DNA of 22,359 bases from URNF01 sp045638005 (GCA_045638005.1 JAZUAN010000026.1:1-22359), one strand, 5' to 3'; shown: positions 1 to 7,921, numbered from the stretch's first letter. The notes: generated by a model not told the origin, from the sequence alone. Made by a program: numbers and translations.

Positions 1-13
1 GGTTTTTGTTGAT

Positions 14-943
14 TTATTCAAATAACGCGGTGGACAAATAGCGGTCGCCTGTGTCGGGGAGTAGGGCCACGATGGTTTTGCCCTCGTTTTCGGGGCGTTT
101 TGCGAGAGTGATCGCCGCGTGCAGAGCAGCACCCGATGAAATGCCGACCAGGATACCCTCTTTTTTGCCGAGCAGCCGAGCGCTCTCAAATGCATCCACG
201 TCCGTTACCGGCATCACCTCGTCGTACACCGCTTTATCCAAAACACTCGGTACAAAGTTAGCGCCGATACCCTGAATACCGTGCGCGCCCGCCGTGCCAC
301 CGGATAACAGCGGGGAAGAGGCAGGCTCCACCGCCACCACTCGGATAGCGGTGTTTTTGGATTTGAGGTACTGACCGACGCCGGTGATAGTGCCGCCTGT
401 ACCGACACCCGCGACAAAAATATCCACGCATCCGTCGGTATCTTCCCAAATCTCGGGACCGGTGGTGTCAAAATGCGCCTGCGGATTGGCGGGGTTATCA
501 AACTGCGCGGGAATAAAGGCGGACGGCAATGCCGCCGCGAGCGTTTTAGCCTTTTCAATCGCACTTTTCATACCGAGTTTGCCGTCGGACAATTCCACTT
601 TTGCACCGTAAGCGCGCATCAATGCTATGCGTTCTTTTGACATGGTATCCGGCATCACGATGATACACTTGTATCCGCGCGCTGCCGCCACCGCTGCCAG
701 ACCGATGCCCGTATTGCCTGAGGTCGGCTCGATGATGACCGTGTCTTTGTTCAGTTTCCCCTCACGCTCGGCGGCATCCAGCATCGCTTTCGCAACGCGG
801 TCTTTCACCGAGCCGGCGGGGTTGAGATATTCGAGTTTTGCCACCACTTTTGCGCGCAGACCCAGTTCGTTTTCAATGTGGGTCAACTCCAAAAGCGGCG
901 TATGACCGATCAGTTGATCGGCGGCGGTATAAATCTTCGGCAC
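14..943 (-). CDS. cysK: Cysteine synthase (O-acetylserine sulfhydrylase)
   Basis: This PLP-dependent enzyme makes L-cysteine from O-acetyl-L-serine and sulfide in the cytoplasm. From the chosen start it is 309 residues, the usual CysK length. The PLP lysine is K47 in NPAGSVKDR, the substrate loop TSGNTG is at residues 74-79, and the glycine-rich PLP-phosphate loop GTGGT is at 181-185. The frame is open 17 codons further upstream to an ATG at 994, but that stretch contains a near-consensus promoter. The GTG at 943 has AAGGAAG seven bases before it and is followed at once by conserved family sequence (IYTAADQLIGHTPL), so I take GTG as the start. CysK and CysM are hard to separate from sequence alone; the length and the substrate loop fit CysK. 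It appears monocistronic, and its 3' flank lies outside the window. Confidence 0.95.
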   Translation of the reverse strand: MPKIYTAADQLIGHTPLLELTHIENELGLRAKVVAKLEYLNPAGSVKDRVAKAMLDAAEREGKLNKDTVIIEPTSGNTGIGLAAVAAARGYKCIIVMPDTMSKERIALMRAYGAKVELSDGKLGMKSAIEKAKTLAAALPSAFIPAQFDNPANPQAHFDTTGPEIWEDTDGCVDIFVAGVGTGGTITGVGQYLKSKNTAIRVVAVEPASSPLLSGGTAGAHGIQGIGANFVPSVLDKAVYDEVMPVTDVDAFESARLLGKKEGILVGISSGAALHAAITLAKRPENEGKTIVALLPDTGDRYLSTALFE

Positions 944-964
944 AAAACCACTTCCTTTGTCAGT

Positions 965-994
965 ATTGTACCAACAATACACTTTCACTGTCAA
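965..994 (-). promoter_or_regulatory. sigma-A promoter of cysK
   Basis: On the minus strand TTGACA (989-994) and TACAAT (965-970) are separated by 18 bases. The expected start of transcription is near 958, which leaves a leader of only about 15 bases that is almost entirely ribosome binding site. No T-box or other cysteine-responsive leader fits in that space, so any control would have to act on initiation. Confidence 0.8.
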
Positions 995-1000
995 TAGGAA

Positions 1001-1028
1001 AAACGCCCCACCGTAGGGTGGGGCGTTT
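1001..1028 (-). terminator. Intrinsic terminator, 12-bp stem
   Basis: The perfect stem 1001-1012 / 1017-1028 has a four-base loop and is GC-rich at its core, with A and T runs on either side, so it can work on both strands. It follows the TGA of the truncated minus-strand gene at 1031 by two bases, so it is probably that gene's own terminator. It also insulates the cysK promoter. Confidence 0.8.
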
Positions 1029-1030
1029 TA

Positions 1031-1212
1031 TCAAATCAAAATACTGACCACGCGCCAGCCGCGGAGAGGCGGCAGGTTTTCAATCTCGCAGGAGCGGTGT
1101 TTGACATACGCGGGCAGACGAGAGTTCATGTAATTGAGGATCATCGCTTTGGTGAACATGCCGTCCGGTTTATGGTCGTTGTAAAAACCGCCGCCTAAAC
1201 GGAAGCGGCGAG
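1031..1212 (-). pseudogene. 3' remnant of an unrecognised minus-strand gene
   Basis: On the minus strand a frame that is open across this interval and has no start codon here ends in TGA at 1031-1033. It reads through GGGFYNDHKPDG, MFTKAMILNYMNSRLPAY and LPPLRGWRVVSILI. The composition looks like real protein, and the stop is followed directly by a good terminator, as expected for the end of a genuine gene. At about 1200 it collides with the start of an AraC-type gene on the other strand, which also lacks its 5' part. I do not recognise the family. The 5' boundary given is approximate. It is probably a remnant left by deletion; a misassembly is the alternative. Confidence 0.5.
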
Positions 1213-1932
1213 ATGCATTTTGTGGACAGAACAGTGCCGTTCAAAGCCAATACACTCATCTATTATCCTGCGGGCTGTACCTATCTGCCGTTGCCCGACG
1301 AACAAGATCCGCCGCAGTTTGTGACCATCAATTTTGATTTCGATCGCACTCATGCGCATATCACCGAGACGATTTCTCCCGCGCCCGCAAACTGTTTTGA
1401 AATCGGCGCGGCACTCAACAGCCATCTTGGCTGCGGGCGCATGCTGTACCAAAAGCCGTTTGTCTTGCAACACATGGGGGATTTAAAAGGTGCTTTTCTG
1501 GAAATTGCGGAAACCTTTTCGCGAATGTCCGAGTCGTCAAAAGAAACCGCAGAAGCGCTGCTCCAGTATGTGCTGTGCCGCTTATCCGACCGCAAGGAGC
1601 AGGAAAAAGATACTTTGTATAACCGTGTACTGGAATATATCGCACTCAACTATGCGACCATTGAGAACAACGATCAGGTAGCGCAGGCGCTTAACTATCA
1701 CCCTTACTACATCAATCAGTATTTCAAAGCGCAAAGCGGCAAGACTTTGCACAAGTATATCATGGAATGGCGCTTGCAAAAGGGCGCGCAGTTGCTGCGC
1801 AGCAGTACACAGAGTATTGCGGATATCGCGCATACGGTAGGCTTTAAAAACGCTGACCATTTTTCCAAGTGCTTTACGCAACAATATCACATTATCCCTA
1901 CCCGCTTTCGGCGGACAGCAATGCTGGTGTGA
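1213..1932 (+). CDS. AraC-family transcriptional regulator, N-terminally truncated
   Basis: The last 100 or so residues of 239 form the AraC DNA-binding domain with two helix-turn-helix units: the first around VAQALNYHPYYINQYF, the second around SIADIAHTVGFKNADHFSKC, ending in the typical P-x-x-FRR. The N-terminal part is a cupin-like sensor that begins inside a beta strand (MHFVDRTVPFKANTLIYYPAG). Family members normally have about 40-50 more residues before this point, so the first strands are missing. The frame is open upstream only to 1156 and has no ATG there. A GGAAG seven bases before ATG 1213 may be fortuitous. AraC regulators often control a divergent neighbour; here that neighbour is also cut at the junction. 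Whether the protein is made or functional is doubtful. Confidence 0.75.
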   Translation: MHFVDRTVPFKANTLIYYPAGCTYLPLPDEQDPPQFVTINFDFDRTHAHITETISPAPANCFEIGAALNSHLGCGRMLYQKPFVLQHMGDLKGAFLEIAETFSRMSESSKETAEALLQYVLCRLSDRKEQEKDTLYNRVLEYIALNYATIENNDQVAQALNYHPYYINQYFKAQSGKTLHKYIMEWRLQKGAQLLRSSTQSIADIAHTVGFKNADHFSKCFTQQYHIIPTRFRRTAMLV

Positions 1933-2001
1933 AAGAAAATTGTACACATCTGCAAACGGCAGCTATCCACCGTGATCAGCGAATCATAATCCACGCGTAA
2001 G

Positions 2002-2041
2002 AAAAGCGAGGATATCTCTTTTTTGAGATATCCTCGCTTTT
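2002..2041 (+). terminator. Bidirectional terminator, 17-bp stem
   Basis: The perfect inverted repeat 2002-2018 / 2025-2041 encloses a six-base T loop. It begins with AAAA and ends with TTTT, so it can terminate both the AraC-type gene on the plus strand and the convergent phosphotransacylase gene on the minus strand. Confidence 0.9.
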
Positions 2042-2054
2042 TGTGATGGTAAAC

Positions 2055-2627
2055 TTATTTAATCACTTCGCCCATAGCACCGGGGGCAACGCAGCCGGCG
2101 TTGGACTCGTCGGTATCGATGTGCATGGCGAGCGCGAATTTATCGCTCACGCGGACAACAACGTCACCGAAGACGATAGAGCGGTCGCCGCCCTCGACCT
2201 TCACACTGACAACGTCCTTGTCAGCAAGACCCATCTCAGCGGCGTCAGCGGTGGTCATGTGAATGTGACGCTTCGCGGCGATAACGCCTTCTGCGATTTC
2301 CACTTCACCCGCGGGACCGACCAGCTTGCAAGCGCCGGAGCCGGCGATATCGCCCGACTCACGGATGGGAGCAGCAACACCGATGGAACGAGCATCGGTT
2401 AAAGAGATCTCTACCTGCGTCGCGGGACGAGTAGGACCTAAGATGGAAACACCGGTGAGGGTTTTCTTGGGACCGACAACGTCAACACGCTCTGCGCACG
2501 CATACTGACCCGGCTGGGACAGATCCTTTTTCTTGGTGAGCTCATAGCCCTTACCAAACAGGATCTCCAGATCTTTTTCGGACACGTGTACATGGCGTGC
2601 GGAGGTTTCGACTAATACTTTGGACAT
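2055..2627 (-). CDS. pduL: PduL-type phosphate acyltransferase (phosphotransacetylase)
   Basis: This is a zinc-dependent phosphotransacylase of the PduL family, which interconverts acyl-CoA and acyl phosphate and is unrelated to classical Pta. It has 190 residues. The two family histidine pairs are present, H12/H14 in SARHVHVS and H121/H123 in AKRHIHM, plus H169 in HIDTDESNA, all expected metal ligands. The frame could begin at a GTG three codons earlier, but AAGGAAG sits eight bases before the ATG at 2627. The protein starts directly at the catalytic fold without the N-terminal encapsulation helix of microcompartment PduL. No shell-protein genes are nearby, so it is probably a cytosolic housekeeping enzyme that replaces Pta in acetyl-CoA to acetate conversion (inference). 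Confidence 0.9.
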   Translation of the reverse strand: MSKVLVETSARHVHVSEKDLEILFGKGYELTKKKDLSQPGQYACAERVDVVGPKKTLTGVSILGPTRPATQVEISLTDARSIGVAAPIRESGDIAGSGACKLVGPAGEVEIAEGVIAAKRHIHMTTADAAEMGLADKDVVSVKVEGGDRSIVFGDVVVRVSDKFALAMHIDTDESNAGCVAPGAMGEVIK

Positions 2628-2661
2628 ATATAGCACTTCCTTTTATGTATTTTACGATAGT

Positions 2662-2690
2662 ATTGTACCGCAAATATCTTGTTTTTTCAA
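2662..2690 (-). promoter_or_regulatory. sigma-A promoter of the PduL gene
   Basis: TTGAAA (2685-2690) and TACAAT (2662-2667) are spaced by exactly 17 bases on the minus strand. A weaker plus-strand candidate for the divergent glycosylase gene, TTGTTT (2679-2684) and TATCTT (2703-2708) with 18 bases between, overlaps its -35 region, so the two promoters may interfere with each other. Confidence 0.8.
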
Positions 2691-2729
2691 GAGAAAATGT
2701 GGTATCTTATAAAAAAGGGGGGTATGCAC

Positions 2730-3317
2730 ATGGAATTTACCACTTTGGAAAAGTTAAAAGACACCTGTTTACAATGCGAAAAGTGCGCGCTTGCCAAAAC
2801 ACGACAGCATGTGGTGTTCGGCATGGGTGCCCCAAACGCGGAAATTCTGTTTATTGGGGAAGGGCCCGGTGCAAACGAGGATAAAGAAGGGTTGCCGTTT
2901 GTAGGCGCAGCGGGAAAACTTTTGGATCTCATGTTGGACGCTGTTGGTCTGTCCCGCGAGAAAAACGTGTATATCGCCAATATTGTCAAGTGCCGCCCGC
3001 CGCAAAACCGCGACCCTGAAGCTCAAGAGCAGGAGGCGTGTATCGGCTGGCTCAAAGCGCAGGTGTCCATTCTGCGTCCGAAAATCATTGTGTGTCTGGG
3101 ACGCATTGCGGCTTGCCGTATCATTGACCCCGATTTCAAGGTCACTCGTCAGCACGGACAGTTTGTCGAGCGTAAAGGTGTGTATATGATGGGAACCTTC
3201 CATCCCGCCGCTCTCTTGCGCAACCCGAGCCAAAAGCCGGACGCATTCGCTGATTTTCTCGCACTCCGCGACCTCATTCCGCGCGTGTGCGAGCATACGG
3301 AATTTTTGGAGATGTAA
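2730..3317 (+). CDS. Family 4 uracil-DNA glycosylase (4Fe-4S)
   Basis: This enzyme removes uracil from DNA at the first step of base excision repair. From the chosen ATG it is 195 residues. The cluster cysteines are visible as C16 and C19 (CEKC), C88 (KCRPPQNRDP) and C104. Active-site motif 1 is GEGPGANEDKEGLPFVG from residue 43, and motif 2 is FHPAALLRN with H158. Three in-frame ATGs compete. The one at 2730 has a G-rich ribosome binding site seven bases upstream and yields the usual N-terminus of the family, whereas the one at 2724 lies only one base from that site. The gene is divergent from the PduL gene and ends at its own hairpin. The family is sometimes misannotated as a DNA polymerase domain; the intact cysteines and motifs argue for an active glycosylase. 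Confidence 0.93.
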   Translation: MEFTTLEKLKDTCLQCEKCALAKTRQHVVFGMGAPNAEILFIGEGPGANEDKEGLPFVGAAGKLLDLMLDAVGLSREKNVYIANIVKCRPPQNRDPEAQEQEACIGWLKAQVSILRPKIIVCLGRIAACRIIDPDFKVTRQHGQFVERKGVYMMGTFHPAALLRNPSQKPDAFADFLALRDLIPRVCEHTEFLEM

Positions 3318-3321
3318 AATA

Positions 3322-3358
3322 AACAGCGATGCATCAAACGATGCATCGCTGTTGCTTT
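3322..3358 (+). terminator. Terminator between convergent genes
   Basis: A 14-bp perfect stem (3322-3335 / 3340-3353) with an AAAC loop is followed by GCTTTT. It lies between the glycosylase gene on the plus strand and the PHP gene ending at 3359 on the minus strand. Confidence 0.75.
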
Positions 3359-4042
3359 TCATTCTGCTTTTGGCCCCAAAACGGAAACCTCATCCGCAAA
3401 GATGCAGGCAAAGTATTCCTGCACCGTGGTAATGGGGGTATCAGACAGCACCGCTGTACGCGCCACGTCCTCTACTTTGTGCGCATCTGAGCCGCTGGAA
3501 ATGCCCAGGTGATACTGTTTTGCCACCTCGCGCGCCCAGACCTCGTGATCGGGGTTGAAATGGCGGATGTGTCCGTTGATTACCTCAAGCGCATCTACGT
3601 TTTCGGGGTCCGGTTCGCAATGTTGACCCGCGCGATACGGATGCGCCTGCACGAGATACAGTCCGTTCTCACGAAGCAGCGTGTGCAGCTCGGAAACATT
3701 CAAATCGGGCAGCTCGGGGTGATCGAGGAAAAACTGCGGGCCTGCACCGACCGCCAAATAGTGGTTGACGTTCTCATCAAACGAAAATTCGGGAGACGGC
3801 AACACATACATGCCGTATTTTTTAGCTTCCTCCAACGCGGAATGATACCCTTTGAAAAAGTTTTCCACCACTTCTTCCCAGGGAGGATTGCCCATCCATT
3901 CAAGCACGATCTTTGCGAAATGGTCGGCGATAAGCAGGGTGGTATACCCTGCCTCATGATACAACCGCACCATCTCTGCCGCAGGCACTTTACCACAACG
4001 GCTGCCTTCTTCGGTGTGCAAATGTGCTTCGGTTTTATACAT
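3359..4042 (-). CDS. PHP-domain metal-dependent phosphoesterase
   Basis: The PHP fold is an alpha/beta barrel that binds two or three metal ions and hydrolyses phosphoesters. The expected ligand motifs appear in order in 227 residues: H7 and H9 (HLH), D40-H41 (ADHF), a glutamate in SPEFSF, a histidine in QAHPYR, and D/H in GSDAH near the C-terminus. The frame extends 23 codons further upstream, but GAGGTGA lies six bases before the ATG at 4042 and the protein then starts at the HxH strand, as the family does. Minus-strand GATAAT preceded by TG (near 4065-4073) may be an extended -10. The substrate is unknown. Relatives include histidinol phosphatase and nucleotide phosphatases (family knowledge), and nothing here selects among them. 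It stands alone between terminators. Confidence 0.85.
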   Translation of the reverse strand: MYKTEAHLHTEEGSRCGKVPAAEMVRLYHEAGYTTLLIADHFAKIVLEWMGNPPWEEVVENFFKGYHSALEEAKKYGMYVLPSPEFSFDENVNHYLAVGAGPQFFLDHPELPDLNVSELHTLLRENGLYLVQAHPYRAGQHCEPDPENVDALEVINGHIRHFNPDHEVWAREVAKQYHLGISSGSDAHKVEDVARTAVLSDTPITTVQEYFACIFADEVSVLGPKAE

Positions 4043-4109
4043 ACGCTTCACCTCACATCTTTTTCTATTATCGCACAAAAGCGTGTATTCTTCCAGTGCT
4101 AAAACAGAC

Positions 4110-4146
4110 AAAAAGCAGATATTCCGTCGGAATATCTGCTTTTTTT
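4110..4146 (-). terminator. Terminator at the end of the purine transporter operon
   Basis: A 16-bp perfect stem (4110-4125 / 4129-4144) with a three-base loop is flanked by A and T runs. It lies just past the stop of the last permease gene at 4155, read leftwards on the minus strand, and upstream of the PHP gene. Confidence 0.85.
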
Positions 4147-4154
4147 AAAAAAAT

Positions 4155-5150
4155 TTACCGTTCTTCTCGGAAATAGGGGAGACCGAGGCTTTGCGGCGGC
4201 TGATGCTCACGCTTTTTACGCATGCTGGTGATGATCAGCACGACGAGGGTTACGATGTACGGGAGCATTTTGAACAGTTCCTGAGTCGCATCACCCAAGC
4301 CGTGAATGTAGTTATTTGCATTACACAGCGCGCCGAACAGGAACGAGCCGAAGATCGCCATGGTGGGCTTCCACAGTGCAAAAATAACCAACGCGATCGC
4401 CATCCAGCCGCGATCACCAAACGCGTCGTTAGACCACACGCCGTTGGCATACGCCATCACGTATTGCAGACCGCCCAGTCCCGCGATCGCACTGCCGATG
4501 CAGGTCGCCACATATTTATAGCGGGTGACGTGGATACCGGCGGCATCTGCGGTAGCAGGGTTTTCGCCCACAGCGCGCAGATTGAGACCGACGCGGGTGC
4601 GGTTGAGCACAAAGGACACGATAAGCGCTACAACAATGGACATATAGGTTAGAAAATCATGCGAAAGGAATATCTCGCCAAACCAACCGAGATCATCGGC
4701 GAAAGGCAGGCTCACACGGAAGAAAGAACTGGTTTTGGTCAGGATGATGGAGGGCATATCGCTGTCCACCAGCTTGATAAGCGAGCCGCCGAAGAAGTTA
4801 CCGATGCCGATACCAAAGGTGGTGAGGGCAAGGCCGGTCACGTTTTGGTTGGCGCGTAGGGTGACAGTCAAAAAGCTGTAAATAAGTCCCATCAGTATAG
4901 AGCCGAGGATGGAGGACAGCAACGGAATCAGAATGGAAAGTGCCGGATTCATATTGGCAAGATCGTTGCCGCAGGCGTTTTCATACAGGAAAGCACCGAT
5001 AACGCCGCCGATGCCGCCAACGTACATGATACCGGGAATACCGAGATTCAAATGACCGGATTTTTCGGTGACAATCTCACCGGTGGAGCCGTACAAAAGC
5101 GGCACACCGAGCGGGATAGCGCTGCTGATAAAAGCTGTAAGCATGCTCAT
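4155..5150 (-). CDS. BmpA-type nucleoside ABC transporter, permease subunit 2
   Basis: This is an inner-membrane permease of the BPD_transp_2 family (the branch with RbsC, LivH and B. subtilis YufQ/NupQ). It has 331 residues and eight to ten hydrophobic segments. The family sequences AIPLGVPLLYGSTGEIVTEK near the N-terminus and LRAVGENPATADAAGI in the middle are clear; the latter contains the cytoplasmic coupling segment. The start codon overlaps the stop of the upstream permease gene by four bases (ATGA), and GGAGG lies seven bases before it, so the two subunits are translationally coupled. It should pair with the 5147-6262 product to form the channel. Substrate assignment to purine nucleosides or bases rests on the operon with xpt. 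Confidence 0.92.
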   Translation of the reverse strand: MSMLTAFISSAIPLGVPLLYGSTGEIVTEKSGHLNLGIPGIMYVGGIGGVIGAFLYENACGNDLANMNPALSILIPLLSSILGSILMGLIYSFLTVTLRANQNVTGLALTTFGIGIGNFFGGSLIKLVDSDMPSIILTKTSSFFRVSLPFADDLGWFGEIFLSHDFLTYMSIVVALIVSFVLNRTRVGLNLRAVGENPATADAAGIHVTRYKYVATCIGSAIAGLGGLQYVMAYANGVWSNDAFGDRGWMAIALVIFALWKPTMAIFGSFLFGALCNANNYIHGLGDATQELFKMLPYIVTLVVLIITSMRKKREHQPPQSLGLPYFREER

Positions 5151-6262
5151 GCCGCACCCTCCTTTTTCGAATGACGGATTTTCACAGTATAGCGAATGAA
5201 GAATTCACAACCCACCAAGAACAAAATGACGATGCCTGCAACAATGTCAGCGTACGAGCCGTTGAGGAAGAAGGAGTCTGCAACCTTTGCGGCACCGGTT
5301 TGCAGGAAGGTCACAAGACCGGACATAAACGCCATAATGAACGGGTTGAACTGGCCGAGCCAGGAGACCATGATAGCGGTAAAGCCCTGTCCGCCCACCG
5401 TATCGGTGTTGATGGAGTGGTCGGTGCCGGAGACTAACAGCATACCCGCGATACCGCACACAGCACCCGAGATCAGCATGGTGCGAAGGATGACCGTTTT
5501 CACGTTAATACCGATATAACGGGCGGTGTTCTGGCTTTCGCCCACAACCGCGATCTCATAGCCATGCTTGCTGTATTTCAGGTAGATAAACATCGCAACC
5601 ATCAAGGCGACCACTATCAGGATATTCAGCAAATACGGCTGACCCGCGATCACCGGCAGATTACCGGTGGATACCGGCTGGATAATACCGGAGCCTTTAC
5701 CGGTGAGATACACATAATACGCAACGATCTGGGTTGCGACATAGTTCATCATCAGAGTAAACAGCGTTTCATTGGTGTTATACTGCGCTTTGAAAATAGC
5801 GGGAATGATGCCCCAGATAGCACCGGCAAGGGTGCTCAGCACCAGGATAAAGAGGACGAGCATCCATTCCGGCATAGCGCCGCCCAGTTCCACCATACAT
5901 ACCATGGCGACAAGACCGCCGATGAGCGCCTGTCCTTCTGCACCGCAGTTCCAGAATTTCATCTTAAACGCGGGGGTAACGGCAAGGCTCAAACAAAGCA
6001 AGATGGCAGTTTGCTGTAAGAAACGCCACAAGAGACTGAATTTACCTTCAAACAGACGACCGAAGGTACCTTTGAACATGATGTTGAAAACTTCAAAGAA
6101 ATTTTCGCCGGTCAGCAGCGTGGAGAGCACGCCGCACAGCAAGAAGCCAATCAAAATCGCCGAAAGGCGGATCAGCCAGGCTTTCCACCACAGCATATCA
6201 TCACGTTTTGCGATATGCAGCAACGGCTCGCGGTGATGTTTTGCAACTGTTTTCTCAGCCAT
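5147..6262 (-). CDS. BmpA-type nucleoside ABC transporter, permease subunit 1
   Basis: This is the first permease of the heterodimeric channel (YufP/NupP-like), 371 residues from the ATG at 6262. GGAGGTG lies six to eight bases upstream of that ATG and inside the end of the ATPase gene, which it overlaps by eight bases. An ATG seven codons earlier lacks such a site. The N-terminus is a charged cytoplasmic tail of about 30 residues, followed by a membrane helix (WLIRLSAILIGFLLCGVLST) and about nine more hydrophobic segments. NCGAEGQALIGG and VVGESQNTARYIGINV are the family's typical conserved stretches. The tight packing with the ATPase and the second permease shows one transport complex. Confidence 0.92.
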   Translation of the reverse strand: MAEKTVAKHHREPLLHIAKRDDMLWWKAWLIRLSAILIGFLLCGVLSTLLTGENFFEVFNIMFKGTFGRLFEGKFSLLWRFLQQTAILLCLSLAVTPAFKMKFWNCGAEGQALIGGLVAMVCMVELGGAMPEWMLVLFILVLSTLAGAIWGIIPAIFKAQYNTNETLFTLMMNYVATQIVAYYVYLTGKGSGIIQPVSTGNLPVIAGQPYLLNILIVVALMVAMFIYLKYSKHGYEIAVVGESQNTARYIGINVKTVILRTMLISGAVCGIAGMLLVSGTDHSINTDTVGGQGFTAIMVSWLGQFNPFIMAFMSGLVTFLQTGAAKVADSFFLNGSYADIVAGIVILFLVGCEFFIRYTVKIRHSKKEGAA

Positions 6263-7811
6263 CCTGCTCACCTCCGTTTTCAACTTCGATGGGATCGGTT
6301 TTGGTCATCAAAAGTCCGATCTGCTCTTTGGTAGCGGTGCGGGCGTCTACAACACCGGTGACCCTGCCGGAGCCGATGACCAAAATGCGGTCACACAGAT
6401 CCAGCAACACGTCCAGATCTTCGCCGACGAAGATAACTGCAACGCCTTTTTCTTTCTGTTCGTTGAGAAGATTGTAAATAGTATAAGAGGAGTTGATATC
6501 CAGTCCGCGTACCGGATATGCCGCCATCAGTACGGTGGGAGCAGCGGCAATCTCACGACCGACCAGCACCTTTTGCACGTTACCGCCCGAAAGACGGCGC
6601 ACGGGGGTGTTGGCGCTGGGGGTGACCACTTCCAATTCCTCAATGATGTGTTCCGCAAGGTCTCTGGGCGCCTTACGTTCCAAGAAAGCACCCTTGCCGC
6701 CACGGTAGCTGCGCAGCATCATGTTATCCACAATGTCCATGTTGCCCACCAGACCCATGCCAAGGCGGTCTTCGGGAACGAAGGACAACCGCACCCCCAG
6801 TTCTCTGATCTGTAACGGGGTCTTAGAACACAGGTTGTCCATGTTACCGGTCTGCGGGTTGTTATACAGCACAGCACCGCTGTCGGTTTTCTGCAAGCCG
6901 GCGATCACTTCCAGCAACTCGCGCTGACCCGATCCGGCAATACCCGCGATGCCGAGAATTTCGCCTGCATTGGCGGTGAAGGACACGTCATCCAGCACCA
7001 GTGCGCCTTCGCGGTTGGAGCAATCCACGTGATGCACTTCCAAACGCGGCACAACATCTTTGGGCTCCGAACGGTGGATATCCAGTTGGATCTTTTTACC
7101 CACCATCATTTCGGTAAGCTCGGATTCGTTAGTTTCAGCCGTGTTAACAGTGCCGATATATTCACCCTTACGCAGCACGGCGACCTTGTCGGACAACGAC
7201 AACACCTCATGCAGTTTATGGGTGATAATAATGATCGCCTTGCCATCGTCGCGCATGCGGCGGAGAATGGCGAACAGTTTTTGTGTTTCCTGCGGGGTGA
7301 GCACGGCGGTAGGCTCGTCCAAAATAAGGATATCTGCACCGCGGTACAGCACTTTGATAATCTCCACCGTCTGTTTTTCGGAAACCGACATAGTGTAAAT
7401 CTTCTTTTTCGGATCCACCTCAAAGCCGTACCGCTCGCAAATTTCGCGCACCTGCTTTTCGGTGGCTTTCAGATCGAATTTCCCCTCATCTTTTAAGCCG
7501 AGCGCAATGTTTTCGGCTGCGCTGAAAACATCGACCAGCTTGAAATGCTGATGGATCATACCGATTTTGTAATCGAAAGCATCCTTCGGAGATGCAATTA
7601 CCGCTTCCTCGCCACCGATAAAGATCTGTCCTTCATCGGGGAAGTAAATACCGGAGATCATGTTCATCAGCGTGGTTTTGCCGCTGCCGTTCTCGCCGAG
7701 GATAGAAAGAATTTCCCCGCGGCTGACGGTCAGGTTGACATTTTTATTTGCAACCACACTGCCAAAGGTTTTAGTGATATTTTTGAGCTCGATAGCTACA
7801 TTCTTTTCCAC
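6255..7811 (-). CDS. Nucleoside ABC transporter ATP-binding protein (two ABC domains)
   Basis: This fused double ATPase (YufO/NupO type, also like RbsA) powers the permease pair. It has 518 residues. Domain 1 has Walker A GENGSGKT (39-46), the Q-loop Q88 and Walker B ILILDE (161-166), but its signature is the degenerate MSVSEKQ. Domain 2 has a degenerate Walker A (GIAGSGQRE), an intact signature LSGGNVQK and a degenerate Walker B (VLMAAYPVRGLD). This asymmetry is usual in the family and leaves one full catalytic site at the dimer interface. The start is GTG at 7811 with AAGGAGG eight bases upstream. It is separated from the lipoprotein gene by 129 bases that contain a hairpin, and overlaps the next gene by eight bases. 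Confidence 0.95.
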   Translation of the reverse strand: MEKNVAIELKNITKTFGSVVANKNVNLTVSRGEILSILGENGSGKTTLMNMISGIYFPDEGQIFIGGEEAVIASPKDAFDYKIGMIHQHFKLVDVFSAAENIALGLKDEGKFDLKATEKQVREICERYGFEVDPKKKIYTMSVSEKQTVEIIKVLYRGADILILDEPTAVLTPQETQKLFAILRRMRDDGKAIIIITHKLHEVLSLSDKVAVLRKGEYIGTVNTAETNESELTEMMVGKKIQLDIHRSEPKDVVPRLEVHHVDCSNREGALVLDDVSFTANAGEILGIAGIAGSGQRELLEVIAGLQKTDSGAVLYNNPQTGNMDNLCSKTPLQIRELGVRLSFVPEDRLGMGLVGNMDIVDNMMLRSYRGGKGAFLERKAPRDLAEHIIEELEVVTPSANTPVRRLSGGNVQKVLVGREIAAAPTVLMAAYPVRGLDINSSYTIYNLLNEQKEKGVAVIFVGEDLDVLLDLCDRILVIGSGRVTGVVDARTATKEQIGLLMTKTDPIEVENGGEQDG

Positions 7812-7888
7812 CAGTGACCCCTCCTTTTATAATTCTCAAGATCACGCTGTGCATTTGTACAGCGCAGTATTCAAAATTATAAATTTTC

Positions 7889-7921
7889 AAAAGGCGGGGC
7901 AGTGTTGGTGCCCCGCCTTTT
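7889..7921 (-). terminator. Intercistronic hairpin after the lipoprotein gene
   Basis: A 13-bp perfect GC-rich stem (7889-7901 / 7909-7921, loop of seven) follows the lipoprotein stop by about 20 bases and is followed on the minus strand by TTTTGAAAATTT. As no promoter stands out before the ATPase gene, this is more likely a partial terminator or an mRNA-stabilising 3' end inside the operon than a full stop. Such a site gives binding protein in excess over the membrane parts. Confidence 0.7.

Noticed and set aside
2055..2627. Bacterial microcompartment locus
   Set aside because: Apart from the PduL-type enzyme there are no shell proteins, no encapsulation peptide and no signature enzymes in the window.
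3509..4102. 197-codon plus-strand frame opposite the PHP gene
   Set aside because: The minus-strand PHP protein has all the metal-binding motifs in order; the opposite frame has none and no ribosome binding site.
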